NCBI RefSeq assembly: GCF_025148285.1
Contig: NZ_CP102268.1
Span: 4,185,501 to 4,249,500 of the forward strand
Direction of reading: 5' to 3'
Origin: Marvinbryantia formatexigens DSM 14469
Lineage (GTDB): Bacteria; Bacillota; Clostridia; Lachnospirales; Lachnospiraceae
Length of the DNA: 64,000 bases
Shown here: piece by piece, positions 25,135-33,314 of the stretch
How the letters are laid out: every line of letters starts with the position of its first letter
Position numbering within the stretch: the first letter of the stretch is position 1
The notes under the pieces: generated by a model
Database searches by the model: none
What the model was told of the DNA's origin: nothing
What the model saw: the letters and a program-made list of their open reading frames with translations, nothing else
Translations under genes and position numbers: made by a program

Positions 25135-25644
25135 ATGCTCAGCGAAAACATTAAAGCAATCAGAAAATCAAAGGGGCTTTCACAGCAGGAACTTGCCGTC
25201 AGACTGAATGTCGTGCGTCAGACAGTTTCCAAGTGGGAGCAGGGACTATCAGTTCCCGATTCTGATGTGTTAATCTCCTTATCGGAAGTGCTTGAGACAC
25301 CCGTAAGCACACTGCTGGGAGAAACCGTTATGGAAACAGAGGCGGATACTTTAAAAGCCATTTCAGAAAAACTGGAGGTGATAAATCTGCAGCTTGCACA
25401 GAGAAAAAGCACAAGAAGAAAAATTATTTACTGGTCACTTATTTCGTTATGTGCCATCCTGGTAATCGTTTTTGCAGTTTTACTGGAATTAGAAAGTCCT
25501 TATCTGGGATGGAATTACAGTGACCCCGAAACCGCTGTTCTCGGAGTGTTATTTCACTCGTTTGAATGGCTGTTTATCAGATTCGCACCGATTATCCTTG
25601 CCGGTGCAACCGCCGGAATTATCTTAACACGCAAAAGAGAATAA
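25135..25644 (+). CDS. XRE-family regulator with membrane helices
   Basis: 169 residues. An N-terminal helix-turn-helix (SENIKAIRKSKGLSQQELA ... VRQTVSKWEQG, ~2-40) is followed by a coiled linker and two hydrophobic segments (~97-117 and ~145-163). Membrane-linked XRE repressors of this type are common in Clostridia and often control a neighbouring membrane protein, but none is adjacent here. The start follows AAAGGAGG. Confidence 0.85.
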   Translation: MLSENIKAIRKSKGLSQQELAVRLNVVRQTVSKWEQGLSVPDSDVLISLSEVLETPVSTLLGETVMETEADTLKAISEKLEVINLQLAQRKSTRRKIIYWSLISLCAILVIVFAVLLELESPYLGWNYSDPETAVLGVLFHSFEWLFIRFAPIILAGATAGIILTRKRE

Positions 25645-25923
25645 TATCATTTTTAATTCAGGATACTACCTGGATTGATGTCTGCAAAGACTGAATCAAA
25701 AACGAATAGCAGACCCGGTAGAGCCAGCGGGCGACAGGAAGAACGGACTCTCATCTGTCGCCCACAGCCCCGAAGACATGGAGCGACGACACATTCAAAG
25801 CATTCAAAGCTTGCGCATATGGCGGGCGGGGAATGCCCTGTCGGCGCTGCGGGAAACATAAAATGTTGCCGCTCTTTTTTGTTGCTTTTTGTTTCTGTAC
25901 CACTGCTCATTGCGACTGGCAGC
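25645..25923. other. Gap with no convincing gene; GC-richer foreign-looking patch
   Basis: Between the XRE and MerR genes is a ~280-nt stretch noticeably richer in GC (about 25710-25860) than the AT-rich genes on either side. It contains a fold-back GCGACAG/CTGTCGC. ORFs on both strands are short, Cys-rich and unlike known proteins. It may be a scrap of a mobile element. Confidence 0.3.
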
Positions 25924-26292
25924 TTACGTATTTTGCAGTTTTATAGATTGCTCATAATATTGAATCTTTTCATCTAAATTTTGTAAGTATCCGTTCCATT
26001 TCCGCTGCTGTTCTAAAACATAGCGCCTGTGCAGTCTGAGTATACTTATTCTCTCCGGCATTGTACTATCACCCATATAACGTAATTCCGAATATTGTTG
26101 TATATCTTTTAAAAGCATACCCGTTTCCTTCAGACGACGGATAAATTTAATCCATTCAACATCACTGTCAGCATAATCACGCCGACCATTTTTATCACGT
26201 ATAACTTTTATCAATTTCATTTTTTCGTAATAGCGCAATGTACTTTCCGGCAAATTAGTTTTTTCAGAAATTTCTCCTATTGTCATTTTCAT
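25924..26292 (-). CDS. MerR-family transcriptional regulator
   Basis: 122 residues. An N-terminal winged helix-turn-helix (TIGEISEKTNLPESTLRYYEKMKLI, shown in part) is followed by a coiled-coil dimer helix and a short effector region with no Cys cluster, so it is not a metal sensor of the classical type. It is divergent from the carboxymuconolactone decarboxylase gene. The shared gap holds a MerR-style promoter (26310-26340), so it probably controls that gene. Confidence 0.9.
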   Translation of the reverse strand: MKMTIGEISEKTNLPESTLRYYEKMKLIKVIRDKNGRRDYADSDVEWIKFIRRLKETGMLLKDIQQYSELRYMGDSTMPERISILRLHRRYVLEQQRKWNGYLQNLDEKIQYYEQSIKLQNT

Positions 26293-26309
26293 ATCACCTC
26301 AAAAAAGTA

Positions 26310-26340
26310 TTGACTTAAACTATGGTTTAAGTAGTATGCT
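26310..26340 (+). promoter_or_regulatory. MerR-type promoter with 19-bp spacer and central dyad
   Basis: TTGACT (26310-26315) and TATGCT (26335-26340) are separated by 19 bp. The perfect dyad CTTAAAC-TATG-GTTTAAG (26314-26331) overlaps the -35 end and fills most of the spacer. Long spacers with a dyad between the boxes are the hallmark of promoters activated by MerR-type DNA distortion. Confidence 0.85.
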
Positions 26341-26374
26341 CTAGATTATAAAATAAAAAGGAAGGAAAAACAAT

Positions 26375-26773
26375 ATGAGTAAAACACGTTTTGAACTGGG
26401 AACAGAAAAATTAATGGAGATAGACGGCGCTGGAGGAGAAAATGTTATTAATACTTTGGCAGGCATAGCACCGGACGTGGGAAAATACATAGTCGAATTT
26501 GCGTTCGGTGACATTTATTCACGAAAAGAGCTCAGCCTGCAGGAACGGGAAATGATAACAATAGCGTGCCTGTTAACGGCAGGCGGGTGTGAACCGCAGT
26601 TAGAAGTGCATATAAATGGCTCTCTTAATGTCGGGACAGTACCCGAAAAAATTATCGAAACCTTTATCCAGTGTATTCCCTATACCGGTTTTCCAAGAGT
26701 GCTGAATGCAATTTTTATCGCAAAGAAAGTATTTGCTGAAAGACATATTCATATTATGGATGAAACCAGATAG
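26375..26773 (+). CDS. Carboxymuconolactone decarboxylase-family (AhpD-like) protein
   Basis: 132 residues. The helical core EREMITIACLLTAGGCEPQL followed by EVHINGSLNVG matches the CMD/AhpD-like family. The active-site C-x-x-C pair of AhpD is absent; single cysteines remain (IAC, GGC). Members range from decarboxylases to peroxidase partners, so the reaction is open. It is the likely target of the divergent MerR regulator. Confidence 0.85.
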   Translation: MSKTRFELGTEKLMEIDGAGGENVINTLAGIAPDVGKYIVEFAFGDIYSRKELSLQEREMITIACLLTAGGCEPQLEVHINGSLNVGTVPEKIIETFIQCIPYTGFPRVLNAIFIAKKVFAERHIHIMDETR

Positions 26774-26864
26774 GGATAAAAATTATATGTATGGCAGGAG
26801 AACAGATTTTCTCCTGCCTTTGCCTGTATTCCGGCTGCAGGCAGACTGGTGTGCAGCATTTTGT

Positions 26865-27476
26865 TCACATCTCCTGCGTATAGACCTTTTTCCAAAAATC
26901 AATTAAAGCAATAACTTCTTTCTCGATTTCGTCTGGTACGATACGATTTGAACGATATTTTTTCAGCATATATCCATCTATAGCGTAAAATATTTCAGTA
27001 TACATTGTTTTTATATCAATGTCTTTCCGAAATTTTGATGTGTCTATTTTCTCAAGCACGGTCATTTCACTTGCTCTGCTGATATCATTATAATTTTCCT
27101 GAACAGATTTTTGTATTTCCGGAATCGTTTCATAATATGCTCTCAGCGAAAAAGAATATAAATACGGATACTCACGCATAAGCGAACACTTCGACAATAA
27201 ACTCCTTTTCAGCATTTCGAAAAAATCATCCGTTTCCAGCGTTTTGTATTCTCTGACGGCTTTCCTTGTTGTCTCAACAGCGTTCGTCCACAGGTACATA
27301 TATAATTCTTTTTTGTTTCTAAAATAGTGAAAAAGCAGCGCTTTTGAAATACCGCCCTCGTCCGCGATTTCCGACATGGGTGCTTTTTTGTAGCAGTTTT
27401 CAGAAAACACTTTATAAGCAGCGTTTATGATGCGCCGCTGTTTTTCTGGTGGAAGTTTGAAAAACCTGTCATTCAT
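26865..27476 (-). CDS. TetR-family transcriptional regulator
   Basis: 203 residues. An N-terminal TetR helix-turn-helix (RRIINAAYKVFSENCYKKAP ... ISKALLFHYFRNKKELY) is followed by a helical ligand domain with no assignable effector. The dyad ACCGT-A-ACGGT at 27498-27508 lies between the gene and a TATAAT-like -10, fitting autorepression. No exporter is adjacent, so its target is not evident. Confidence 0.9.
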   Translation of the reverse strand: MNDRFFKLPPEKQRRIINAAYKVFSENCYKKAPMSEIADEGGISKALLFHYFRNKKELYMYLWTNAVETTRKAVREYKTLETDDFFEMLKRSLLSKCSLMREYPYLYSFSLRAYYETIPEIQKSVQENYNDISRASEMTVLEKIDTSKFRKDIDIKTMYTEIFYAIDGYMLKKYRSNRIVPDEIEKEVIALIDFWKKVYTQEM

Positions 27477-27494
27477 ACATATATATTCTCCCTA

Positions 27495-27527
27495 TTGACC
27501 GTAACGGTTACTGTAAAGCATATTATA
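27495..27527 (-). promoter_or_regulatory. Probable TetR operator and -10 box
   Basis: TTGACCGTAACGGTTAC spans 27495-27511 with the near-palindrome ACCGTAACGGT. A half site TTGACCG recurs at 27533-27539. On the minus strand TATAAT is read from 27527 to 27522, so bound regulator would sit just downstream of the -10. Confidence 0.55.
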
Positions 27528-27575
27528 TATCTGTTGACCGTTTTTGAGAAGAATGACGAAATACAATACATGGGC

Positions 27576-28016
27576 TCATAAAAGCTTTTTTTCCTTGCAT
27601 TTTTGCTTATAAATCTCTTTCAAATCATCAATAGCCATTGTAACGTCAAGCGTATGAAAACCGGGCCAGCATTCACTCATTGTTTCGGCATCAGCAATTT
27701 TAAATATTTCATGACTATATTCTCCCGTGTAGTAATGCCAGTAGCGATACGTATATCCTGTCCAATACATTATTTCCAAAGAATAAGTTGCACCAGCCTT
27801 TTTAAGCCCGCAAACTTCATCATTTAGTTCCTCAAGAATATATTCTTCACCTGCCCATTGTAAGCGGTCATAGACGTCATCAAGAGCAGCAGCAGTTTTG
27901 CTGTTCATAAAAGATTCTATAAACGCCGGGCAATCCAGTCCGGTTGTCAGTGCAAGTTCAAATAATCTGCCCTGTATATCGCAGAGTTGACGCTTTTCCA
28001 GTGTAAGATTTTCCAT
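27576..28016 (-). CDS. Partner protein of the DUF3990 gene (DUF3791-like), function unknown
   Basis: 146 residues from the ATG at 28016; a GTG at 28025 is an alternative. The middle part (FIESFMNSKTAAALDDVYDR then LQWAGEEYILEEL) loosely resembles DUF3791 proteins that commonly accompany DUF3990 genes, and the rest is not recognised. No membrane segment or DNA-binding motif is visible. It starts 16 nt after the DUF3990 stop on the same strand, so the two form one transcript. An antitoxin-like role is a guess from gene pairing. Confidence 0.55.
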   Translation of the reverse strand: MENLTLEKRQLCDIQGRLFELALTTGLDCPAFIESFMNSKTAAALDDVYDRLQWAGEEYILEELNDEVCGLKKAGATYSLEIMYWTGYTYRYWHYYTGEYSHEIFKIADAETMSECWPGFHTLDVTMAIDDLKEIYKQKCKEKKLL

Positions 28017-28021
28017 TCTAT

Positions 28022-28067
28022 TCACCCGCCTCTAATATTTCATCTCACCCGCCTCTAATATTTCATC
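28022..28067. repeat. 23-bp tandem duplication at the junction of the module
   Basis: TCACCCGCCTCTAATATTTC plus ATC occurs at 28022-28044 and again at 28045-28067. Because 23 is not a multiple of three, it moved the DUF3990 stop: the pre-duplication frame would end DEILEAGE, and the present one ends DEILEAGEMKY. It also duplicated the GAGGCGGG that serves the downstream gene as ribosome-binding site. Confidence 0.85.
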
Positions 28068-28751
28068 AAAAAACCGACCCTCACGACGATATTTCCGACA
28101 AATTTCCTCTGCCATTGCAATGCCTTTTGAACGGTTGGCTTCACTTTCCTGTTTTAGTTTATCCCGGTCATTTTGGGTGAGTACCTGCTCATCAAGAATT
28201 TTTATTTTTCCACAGGCCTTTTCTGTTAAAGCTACATATTGCTTACCAGGCTTCAACGCCGAAAGGCTGTTGATTAGTGCCATATCCGTAATTTCTCCAT
28301 TGAAAAAACGGTCCAGAACAACGAACATTCTATCGTTAGCAATATAGCCGATAACCATATCACAGTCTTTGGTTAAATTTGCAAAACGATGATAGATAGC
28401 TGAATGTCTTACGGATTCCATTTTGCCTCGATTGTATGCAATTAATAATGCCCAATCCAGCCCCACTTCTACATCAAGAATTTTAAGTTCAGATAAACTG
28501 ACACTTAACGTGTATATTCTGGCATCAGGATAATTGCAAATTAAAGTAAGCGGCTGGGACCGGTCAGTTCCCATATAAAACCCTTTTCCAAAATCGCAGC
28601 GTTTCCGGCTTATAGGGGCAATATTACCACAAATTCCCGATTTGGAACCATGATAAAGAGTTACCGTTTCATCCGTTTTGATAATATGATTTCCTTCAAA
28701 CTGAGAGAAATCAATTTTGTTAATTTCCTTTATAATCCGGGAGTTTTTCAT
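28032..28751 (-). CDS. DUF3990 protein (ADP-ribosyltransferase-like fold)
   Basis: 239 residues. The N-terminal third carries the DUF3990 signature: TLYHGSKSG (His-Gly-Ser, ~32-38) then RKRCDFGKGFYMGTD (~48-62), which corresponds to the NAD-binding His and aromatic-Thr region of ADP-ribosyltransferase-like toxins. A plausible catalytic Glu/Gln position is not certain from sequence. DUF3990 genes are short, scattered and paired with DUF3791 partners in Clostridia, suggesting a toxin-antitoxin-like or protein-modifying module. The last residues were changed by a tandem duplication. Confidence 0.75.
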   Translation of the reverse strand: MKNSRIIKEINKIDFSQFEGNHIIKTDETVTLYHGSKSGICGNIAPISRKRCDFGKGFYMGTDRSQPLTLICNYPDARIYTLSVSLSELKILDVEVGLDWALLIAYNRGKMESVRHSAIYHRFANLTKDCDMVIGYIANDRMFVVLDRFFNGEITDMALINSLSALKPGKQYVALTEKACGKIKILDEQVLTQNDRDKLKQESEANRSKGIAMAEEICRKYRREGRFFDEILEAGEMKY

Positions 28752-28843
28752 GGTGACCTCCTTAAATCATGGTATAACATATGAAATACTGAAATTTTTC
28801 TTTTATGACACAGTTTTGTTCATATTCTTTGCAGGGACGGGCT

Positions 28844-30346
28844 TTAGGAAATACCAGTCTGCACAGGCTGCAAAAATGCCTTCTTTGCTTTTTCGATTCC
28901 CGGTCCCATGACCGCCATTGTGCGCTCATAAGAAGCCTGCGCTTCCTCGCGGATACCGGTGATGCCTGTCGTGCTCTCGATATTTGCCGCATCATCCAGC
29001 GGCAGAATATAGTATTTGGAGCCGCTCTCGTCGGAATAACGGTATACCCAGGTCGGCAGCAAGTCGACATCTGTCAGCGATACCTTTCCGCTGCTGTCCT
29101 GGTGCAGGTGCAGGGTAATCATCGCCCCGTCCTCCGTGTGCCCCGTGGGCATCTCATCCATCAGATAGGTGCGCTGATTGCTGAGAGCATTTCCCTCGGA
29201 ATACGCCACAAACATCTTTTCCCCGCTCTGGGAGGTCAGCACGTCTACCGGCTGCTCGCAGTGCGGATGCCCGCCGATGATCGCATTGACGCCGAGATCA
29301 CATAATTTCTGTGCAATCTCATCCTGGTACTGCGCTTCTTCAAGCTGATATTCCGTTCCCCAGTGCATATTCGCAATGATAAACTGCGCGCCCTCCGCCT
29401 TCATGGCGCGGATATTTTCTTCCATTTCCGCATAAAACGGTTCCAGATTATCGTAATCAAAGGAATTTAAAAGCGGCGCATCAGCCGTCTCCAGAATCAT
29501 TCCGTTAATGCTTTTGTCGGGACCGCCCGTTACATTCGTCGTCTCATAGACATAATCGGTGAATCCCACCTTAATGCCGTCGATATCGGCTATGTAATAA
29601 TGCTTTTCCTGTTCATTTTTGCGTATACCGGTATAAGCGATGCCCTTTTCTTCATAGACCTCCATTGTGCGCGTAAAGCCGTAGGACCACGCATCATAGA
29701 TATGGTTTGTCGCAAGCATCTGCAGATCTACCCCGCTGTCACGGATATTTTCAATAATCACATCCGGCGATTTAAAATTGGGATAGCCGGAGTAGCCAAG
29801 CTCTTCCCCGCCGAGTGCTCCCTCAAATTCGCAGGTCATAAAATCCGGCGCGCTGTAATACGGGGTGATAAATCTGTAAACAGAGGAAAAATCATAGTTT
29901 CCCTCCGCATCCGGATAGGAATCGATAAACGGGGAATGCAGCAGCATACAGCCGGTGCTTCCGATGGTAATGTCCTTTTCCGCATAGAGCTGCTCCGTTT
30001 CCGTCGCAGGCTCCGCAGGGGCTTCTGTCTCCCGCAGCGCCGACAGAGCGTTTCCCGCCATATGCGCAAGCCTTGAGATTCCTGTGCCAAGCAGCAGAAT
30101 TACCGCCGCCGCGCACACGAAAGCTCCTGCTCCCTTCAGTACCGTCTGCAGCAGCTCTTTTCTGCGGTACCGCTTAAACTCCTCCGCCGATAATGTTTTT
30201 CTCAGCTTTTCTCTTTTTCTTTTTGCCTTCTTTGCGCGCAGCCGGTATTCACAGTACAAATCCTCCAGCCAGTAGCCAAGGTCTGCAAATTTATCCGCGA
30301 TTTTTCCCGCAATCTTTCCTGCCCGCTTTTTCCACGTTTGTTTCAT
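28844..30346 (-). CDS. CapA-family (poly-gamma-glutamate capsule type) metallophosphatase-like protein
   Basis: 500 residues. A long basic cytoplasmic N-terminus (~1-75) precedes one membrane helix (VLKGAGAFVCAAAVILLLG), then an extracytoplasmic CapA domain: GSTGCMLLHSP in place of the usual GDxxL, TNHIYDAWSYGFTRTME, NMHWGTEY and IIGGHPHCEQPV. CapA/PgsA proteins take part in poly-gamma-glutamate or other surface polymer export. No pgsB/pgsC is near, so the substrate is unknown. The Ser-Thr in place of the first Asp is worth noting. Confidence 0.85.
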   Translation of the reverse strand: MKQTWKKRAGKIAGKIADKFADLGYWLEDLYCEYRLRAKKAKRKREKLRKTLSAEEFKRYRRKELLQTVLKGAGAFVCAAAVILLLGTGISRLAHMAGNALSALRETEAPAEPATETEQLYAEKDITIGSTGCMLLHSPFIDSYPDAEGNYDFSSVYRFITPYYSAPDFMTCEFEGALGGEELGYSGYPNFKSPDVIIENIRDSGVDLQMLATNHIYDAWSYGFTRTMEVYEEKGIAYTGIRKNEQEKHYYIADIDGIKVGFTDYVYETTNVTGGPDKSINGMILETADAPLLNSFDYDNLEPFYAEMEENIRAMKAEGAQFIIANMHWGTEYQLEEAQYQDEIAQKLCDLGVNAIIGGHPHCEQPVDVLTSQSGEKMFVAYSEGNALSNQRTYLMDEMPTGHTEDGAMITLHLHQDSSGKVSLTDVDLLPTWVYRYSDESGSKYYILPLDDAANIESTTGITGIREEAQASYERTMAVMGPGIEKAKKAFLQPVQTGIS

Positions 30347-30423
30347 AACTCATTTCATCTTTCCGGGGCGTTCCTGCGTGATGGCACCTGCGTCAGCGCG
30401 CATGTCCCTGTGTACTTTTTTTG

Positions 30424-31107
30424 TTATCCGGCAATTTCCAGCAATTCCCGGATATCGTGTATTTCATAGGTGATGTTCATTCCGGCAGGAGCCTGTTTTC
30501 TTTCCGGATTGTACCAGCAGGTGTCCAGACCGGCGTTGATGCCGCCCGTAATATCCGCTGTCAGAGAATCTCCGACCATCAGCGCGCGCTCCTTCTGAAA
30601 TCCCGGAATCTGCGCAAATACATAGTCAAAATATTCCTTCTGCGGCTTTGGGAAGCCCACCTCCTCGGAAACAAAAATCCCCTTCACCAGCTTATCCAGG
30701 CCGCTGATGGCAAACCGGCTGTACTGTGTGGCGGCAACGCCGTTCGTCACAATATATAAATCGTGTGTTTCTTTAAGCTTTCTGCAGACCTCATCGGCGT
30801 GCGCTATCAGAAAGCCGCCCTTTCCCAGCTCTTCATGATATGTGCGGCGCACCGCATCCGGGTCCGCCGTAATGTCAAGCGCCCTGAAAAGACGCCGGAA
30901 ACGCTCAACAAGCAGGGTGTCCTTGTCGAAAACACCCTGCTCAAATTCTTCCCAGCATTTTTTATTAATGCCAGAATAAAGCGCTAAAATTTCTTCGCTG
31001 AACGGAAGCTGATGACAACGCAGAGCGTTTTCCAGCCCCTGCGCTTCCGCTCTCTTAAAATCAAGAAGCGTCTCATCCGCATCCAGAAATAATGTCTGAT
31101 ATTTCAT
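30424..31107 (-). CDS. YjjG-family HAD pyrimidine nucleotidase
   Basis: 227 residues. HAD motif I (FLDADETLLDF, ~7-17), motif II (VTNGVA), motif III Lys in GFPKPQKEYF and motif IV (MVGDSLTADI) are all present with a small alpha-helical cap. YjjG-type enzymes dephosphorylate normal and non-canonical pyrimidine monophosphates. Gene symbol withheld because substrate is not proven. Confidence 0.9.
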   Translation of the reverse strand: MKYQTLFLDADETLLDFKRAEAQGLENALRCHQLPFSEEILALYSGINKKCWEEFEQGVFDKDTLLVERFRRLFRALDITADPDAVRRTYHEELGKGGFLIAHADEVCRKLKETHDLYIVTNGVAATQYSRFAISGLDKLVKGIFVSEEVGFPKPQKEYFDYVFAQIPGFQKERALMVGDSLTADITGGINAGLDTCWYNPERKQAPAGMNITYEIHDIRELLEIAG

Positions 31108-31192
31108 ATATGCCTCGCAAAACCGCTGACCGTATCCGCCGGGTGCATTTTCCGTTTCCGGAATCCGCCGCCCGCCGGATGCGCGCTCCTGC

Positions 31193-32368
31193 TTAATGAT
31201 GGAACAGGCGGATGCCGGTAAACGCCATTACCATTCCGTATTTATTGCAGCATTCAATCACCGCGTCGTCCCGCACGGAGCCGCCCGGCTGCGCAATGTA
31301 TTTTACGCCGCTCTTGTGCGCGCGCTCAATATTGTCGCTGAACGGGAAGAATGCGTCAGAGCCGAGCGTCACGCCGTCCATCTGGTCGAGCCATGCCCGC
31401 TTCTCTTCTCTTGTGAACACCTCCGGCTTCGTCTTAAACACCTTCTGCCATGCGCCGTCTGCCAGCACGTCCATGTATTCCTCGCCGATATAAACATCGA
31501 TGGCGTTATCGCGGTCCGCGCGGCGGATGCCGTCGATAAATGGAAGATTCATCACCTTCGGGCACTGGCGCAGCAGCCAGTTGTCCGCCTTCTGTCCGGC
31601 AAGTCTTGTGCAGTGTACGCGGGACTGCTGTCCTGCTCCGATACCGATCGCCTGTCCGTCCTTTACGAAGCAGACGGAATTGGACTGCGTATATTTCAGC
31701 GTAATGAGTGCGATTTTCATATCGCGCGCCGCATCTTCGGGGAGTTCTTTATTTTCTGTGACGATATTGGAGAGCAGCGCGTCGTTGATCGGCAGCTCCT
31801 GTCGTCCCTGCTCGAAGGTCACACCGAATACCTGCTTGTGCTCAATCGGCGCCGGCACATAATTTTCGTCAATCTGGATGACATTGTAATTGCCGTTCTT
31901 TTTCGTTTTCAGAATCTCCAGCGCCTCCTCCGTATAGCCCGGAGCGATTACGCCGTCGGAGACCTCGCGCTTGATCAGCATGGCGGTGTCTCTGTCACAG
32001 GTATCGGAAAGAGCAATAAAATCGCCGAAGGACGACATTCTGTCTGCCCCGCGCGCCCGCGCATAGGCACATGCCAGCGGAGACAGTTCGCCGCAGTCGT
32101 CCACCCAGTAAATTTTTGCCAGCGTCTCCGTGAGCGGAAGCCCGATTGCCGCGCCCGCCGGGGAAACATGCTTAAAGGAAGTCGCCGCCGGAAGCCCGGT
32201 CGCCTTTTTCAGCTCACGCACAAGCTGCCAGCCGTTCAGCGCATCCAGAAAATTGATATAGCCCGGCTTTCCGCAGAGCACCGTAACAGGAAGTTCTCCC
32301 TCCTCCATATAAATGCGGGACGGCTTCTGATTCGGGTTACAACCATATTTTAACTGCAGTTCTTTCAT
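31193..32368 (-). CDS. AICAR formyltransferase, stand-alone
   Basis: 391 residues. It matches the AICAR transformylase half of PurH (SFKHVSPAGAAIG with the catalytic Lys-His, TLKYTQSNSVCF, IGIGAGQQSRVHC, GSDAFFPF) and has no N-terminal IMP cyclohydrolase (MGS-like) domain. It converts AICAR and 10-formyl-THF to FAICAR. The cyclohydrolase is encoded just upstream as a separate archaeal-type gene, under the same ZTP riboswitch. Confidence 0.93.
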   Translation of the reverse strand: MKELQLKYGCNPNQKPSRIYMEEGELPVTVLCGKPGYINFLDALNGWQLVRELKKATGLPAATSFKHVSPAGAAIGLPLTETLAKIYWVDDCGELSPLACAYARARGADRMSSFGDFIALSDTCDRDTAMLIKREVSDGVIAPGYTEEALEILKTKKNGNYNVIQIDENYVPAPIEHKQVFGVTFEQGRQELPINDALLSNIVTENKELPEDAARDMKIALITLKYTQSNSVCFVKDGQAIGIGAGQQSRVHCTRLAGQKADNWLLRQCPKVMNLPFIDGIRRADRDNAIDVYIGEEYMDVLADGAWQKVFKTKPEVFTREEKRAWLDQMDGVTLGSDAFFPFSDNIERAHKSGVKYIAQPGGSVRDDAVIECCNKYGMVMAFTGIRLFHH

Positions 32369-32458
32369 ACTCTTACATCCTCGCTTTCTATTATCTGACG
32401 GGGCAAAATGCCGCGCTCTGCCTGCGCAGAAAATACCGACAATTATGCCCCTGTAAAT

Positions 32459-33172
32459 TTAGTGGTTTTTATTTACGATTTTTGTCTCATATTTTCCGGT
32501 AGCAATGTCAATAAAACGCACGAAAAGAGACACCTTGTTATCTTCATTCAGGCTGCTCCAGAGCATGTCCGTAAATTCCGCTATATCATCGGGAATCGTC
32601 ACCGGCTTCGGCTCTCCGGAAAAGCTCGGAAGCGGATTGCCGTCGCACTGATAGGTGTGGATAAAATGCCCCTCGCCCGCCTTTGGATTTTCAAAGGCAA
32701 AGGTGAATCGCTGGCAGCTTTCCGGGTCTCCCTGGTTGCTTTTCAGAATAGACATCGCATAGTTGTATTTTCCATCCTCTATATGCATGATTCCGGAAAT
32801 ACGCGGTGTGTAATTCGGCGCGTCCGGTTCAAACTCGCGGCTGCGCAGGGACTGCTCAAATGTAAGCTGATGGTCCATCCCCTCATAAATCGTATCGGTC
32901 TGGTCGCCGTTTGTCACGATTGTCTTGTTGCCGAGCACGCGGACCGGCGCATAGATGATGAGGCTTGGGTCGGTGAGCTTCGCCGGGTCGAACGCCTGCG
33001 TGCGGATGCCCTCTCCGTCCTCCACAAACACCCGGTTGCGGCTGTTTTCACTTCTGCCCATAATGAAATAGGCTGCCACAGCCTTTGTGCCATCCGCGGA
33101 TTTTCCGATTACAATACCTCTTCCGGGATAAGCGTTGCTTTTCAGTTCCTGTTCCAGTGATAATCTGCTCAT
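32459..33172 (-). CDS. IMP cyclohydrolase, archaeal PurO type
   Basis: 237 residues from the ATG at 33172, after GAAAGGAG. It matches the PurO-type IMP cyclohydrolase family (NAYPGRGIVIGKSADG; AAYFIMGRSENSRNRVF; TPRISGIM), unrelated to the PurH cyclohydrolase domain. It closes FAICAR to IMP, the last step of purine synthesis. It is first in a two-gene unit with the AICAR formyltransferase (91 nt apart), so together they replace bifunctional PurH. Confidence 0.9.
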   Translation of the reverse strand: MSRLSLEQELKSNAYPGRGIVIGKSADGTKAVAAYFIMGRSENSRNRVFVEDGEGIRTQAFDPAKLTDPSLIIYAPVRVLGNKTIVTNGDQTDTIYEGMDHQLTFEQSLRSREFEPDAPNYTPRISGIMHIEDGKYNYAMSILKSNQGDPESCQRFTFAFENPKAGEGHFIHTYQCDGNPLPSFSGEPKPVTIPDDIAEFTDMLWSSLNEDNKVSLFVRFIDIATGKYETKIVNKNH

Positions 33173-33194
33173 AATCTGCTCCTTTCTGATATAT

Positions 33195-33241
33195 AAAAAC
33201 CGCCTGAGGACCTGCTTCGTCAACAGCGGTCGCCCAGGCGG
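33195..33241 (-). terminator. Riboswitch expression-platform terminator
   Basis: On the minus strand ACCGCCTG is followed after the loop by CAGGCGGT and a run of T (TTTTTAT). The 5' arm is part of the CCGCCTGGGC element of the ZTP aptamer, so ligand binding and terminator formation compete for the same bases. Confidence 0.88.
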
Positions 33242-33306
33242 TCGGCATCAGGATAACGTTGTACTCCCCGCAGGTAATCCTGCTTTTTCCGCCAGTCGTA
33301 CAACTG
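33226..33306 (-). ncRNA. ZTP riboswitch (pfl motif) aptamer
   Basis: Read on the minus strand, the RNA has the conserved order ACTGGCGG ... GGGGAG ... CCGCCTGGGC, the signature of ZTP/ZMP riboswitches. A stem GTTGTAC/GTACAAC encloses the first domain. It precedes the IMP cyclohydrolase and AICAR formyltransferase genes. High ZMP (AICAR) or ZTP, a sign of folate shortage, would prevent the overlapping terminator and raise expression of the ZMP-consuming enzymes. Confidence 0.93.
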
Positions 33307-33314
33307 CTTTCTTG

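Noticed and set aside
25675-25977. 100-codon plus-strand ORF before the MerR gene
   Set aside because: It overlaps the MerR 3' end, has no ribosome-binding site and resembles no protein I can name; kept only as an odd GC-rich gap.
28022-28067. Start of a CRISPR array
   Set aside because: Only two copies, directly abutting with no spacer; it is a simple tandem duplication. No cas genes in the window.
23127-28751. An intact prophage or integrative element led by the tyrosine recombinase
   Set aside because: No structural, conjugation or replication genes and no attachment repeats were found; only regulators and fragments follow.
31196-32353. 385-codon plus-strand frame opposite AICAR formyltransferase
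   Set aside because: Shadow of a clear enzyme gene.
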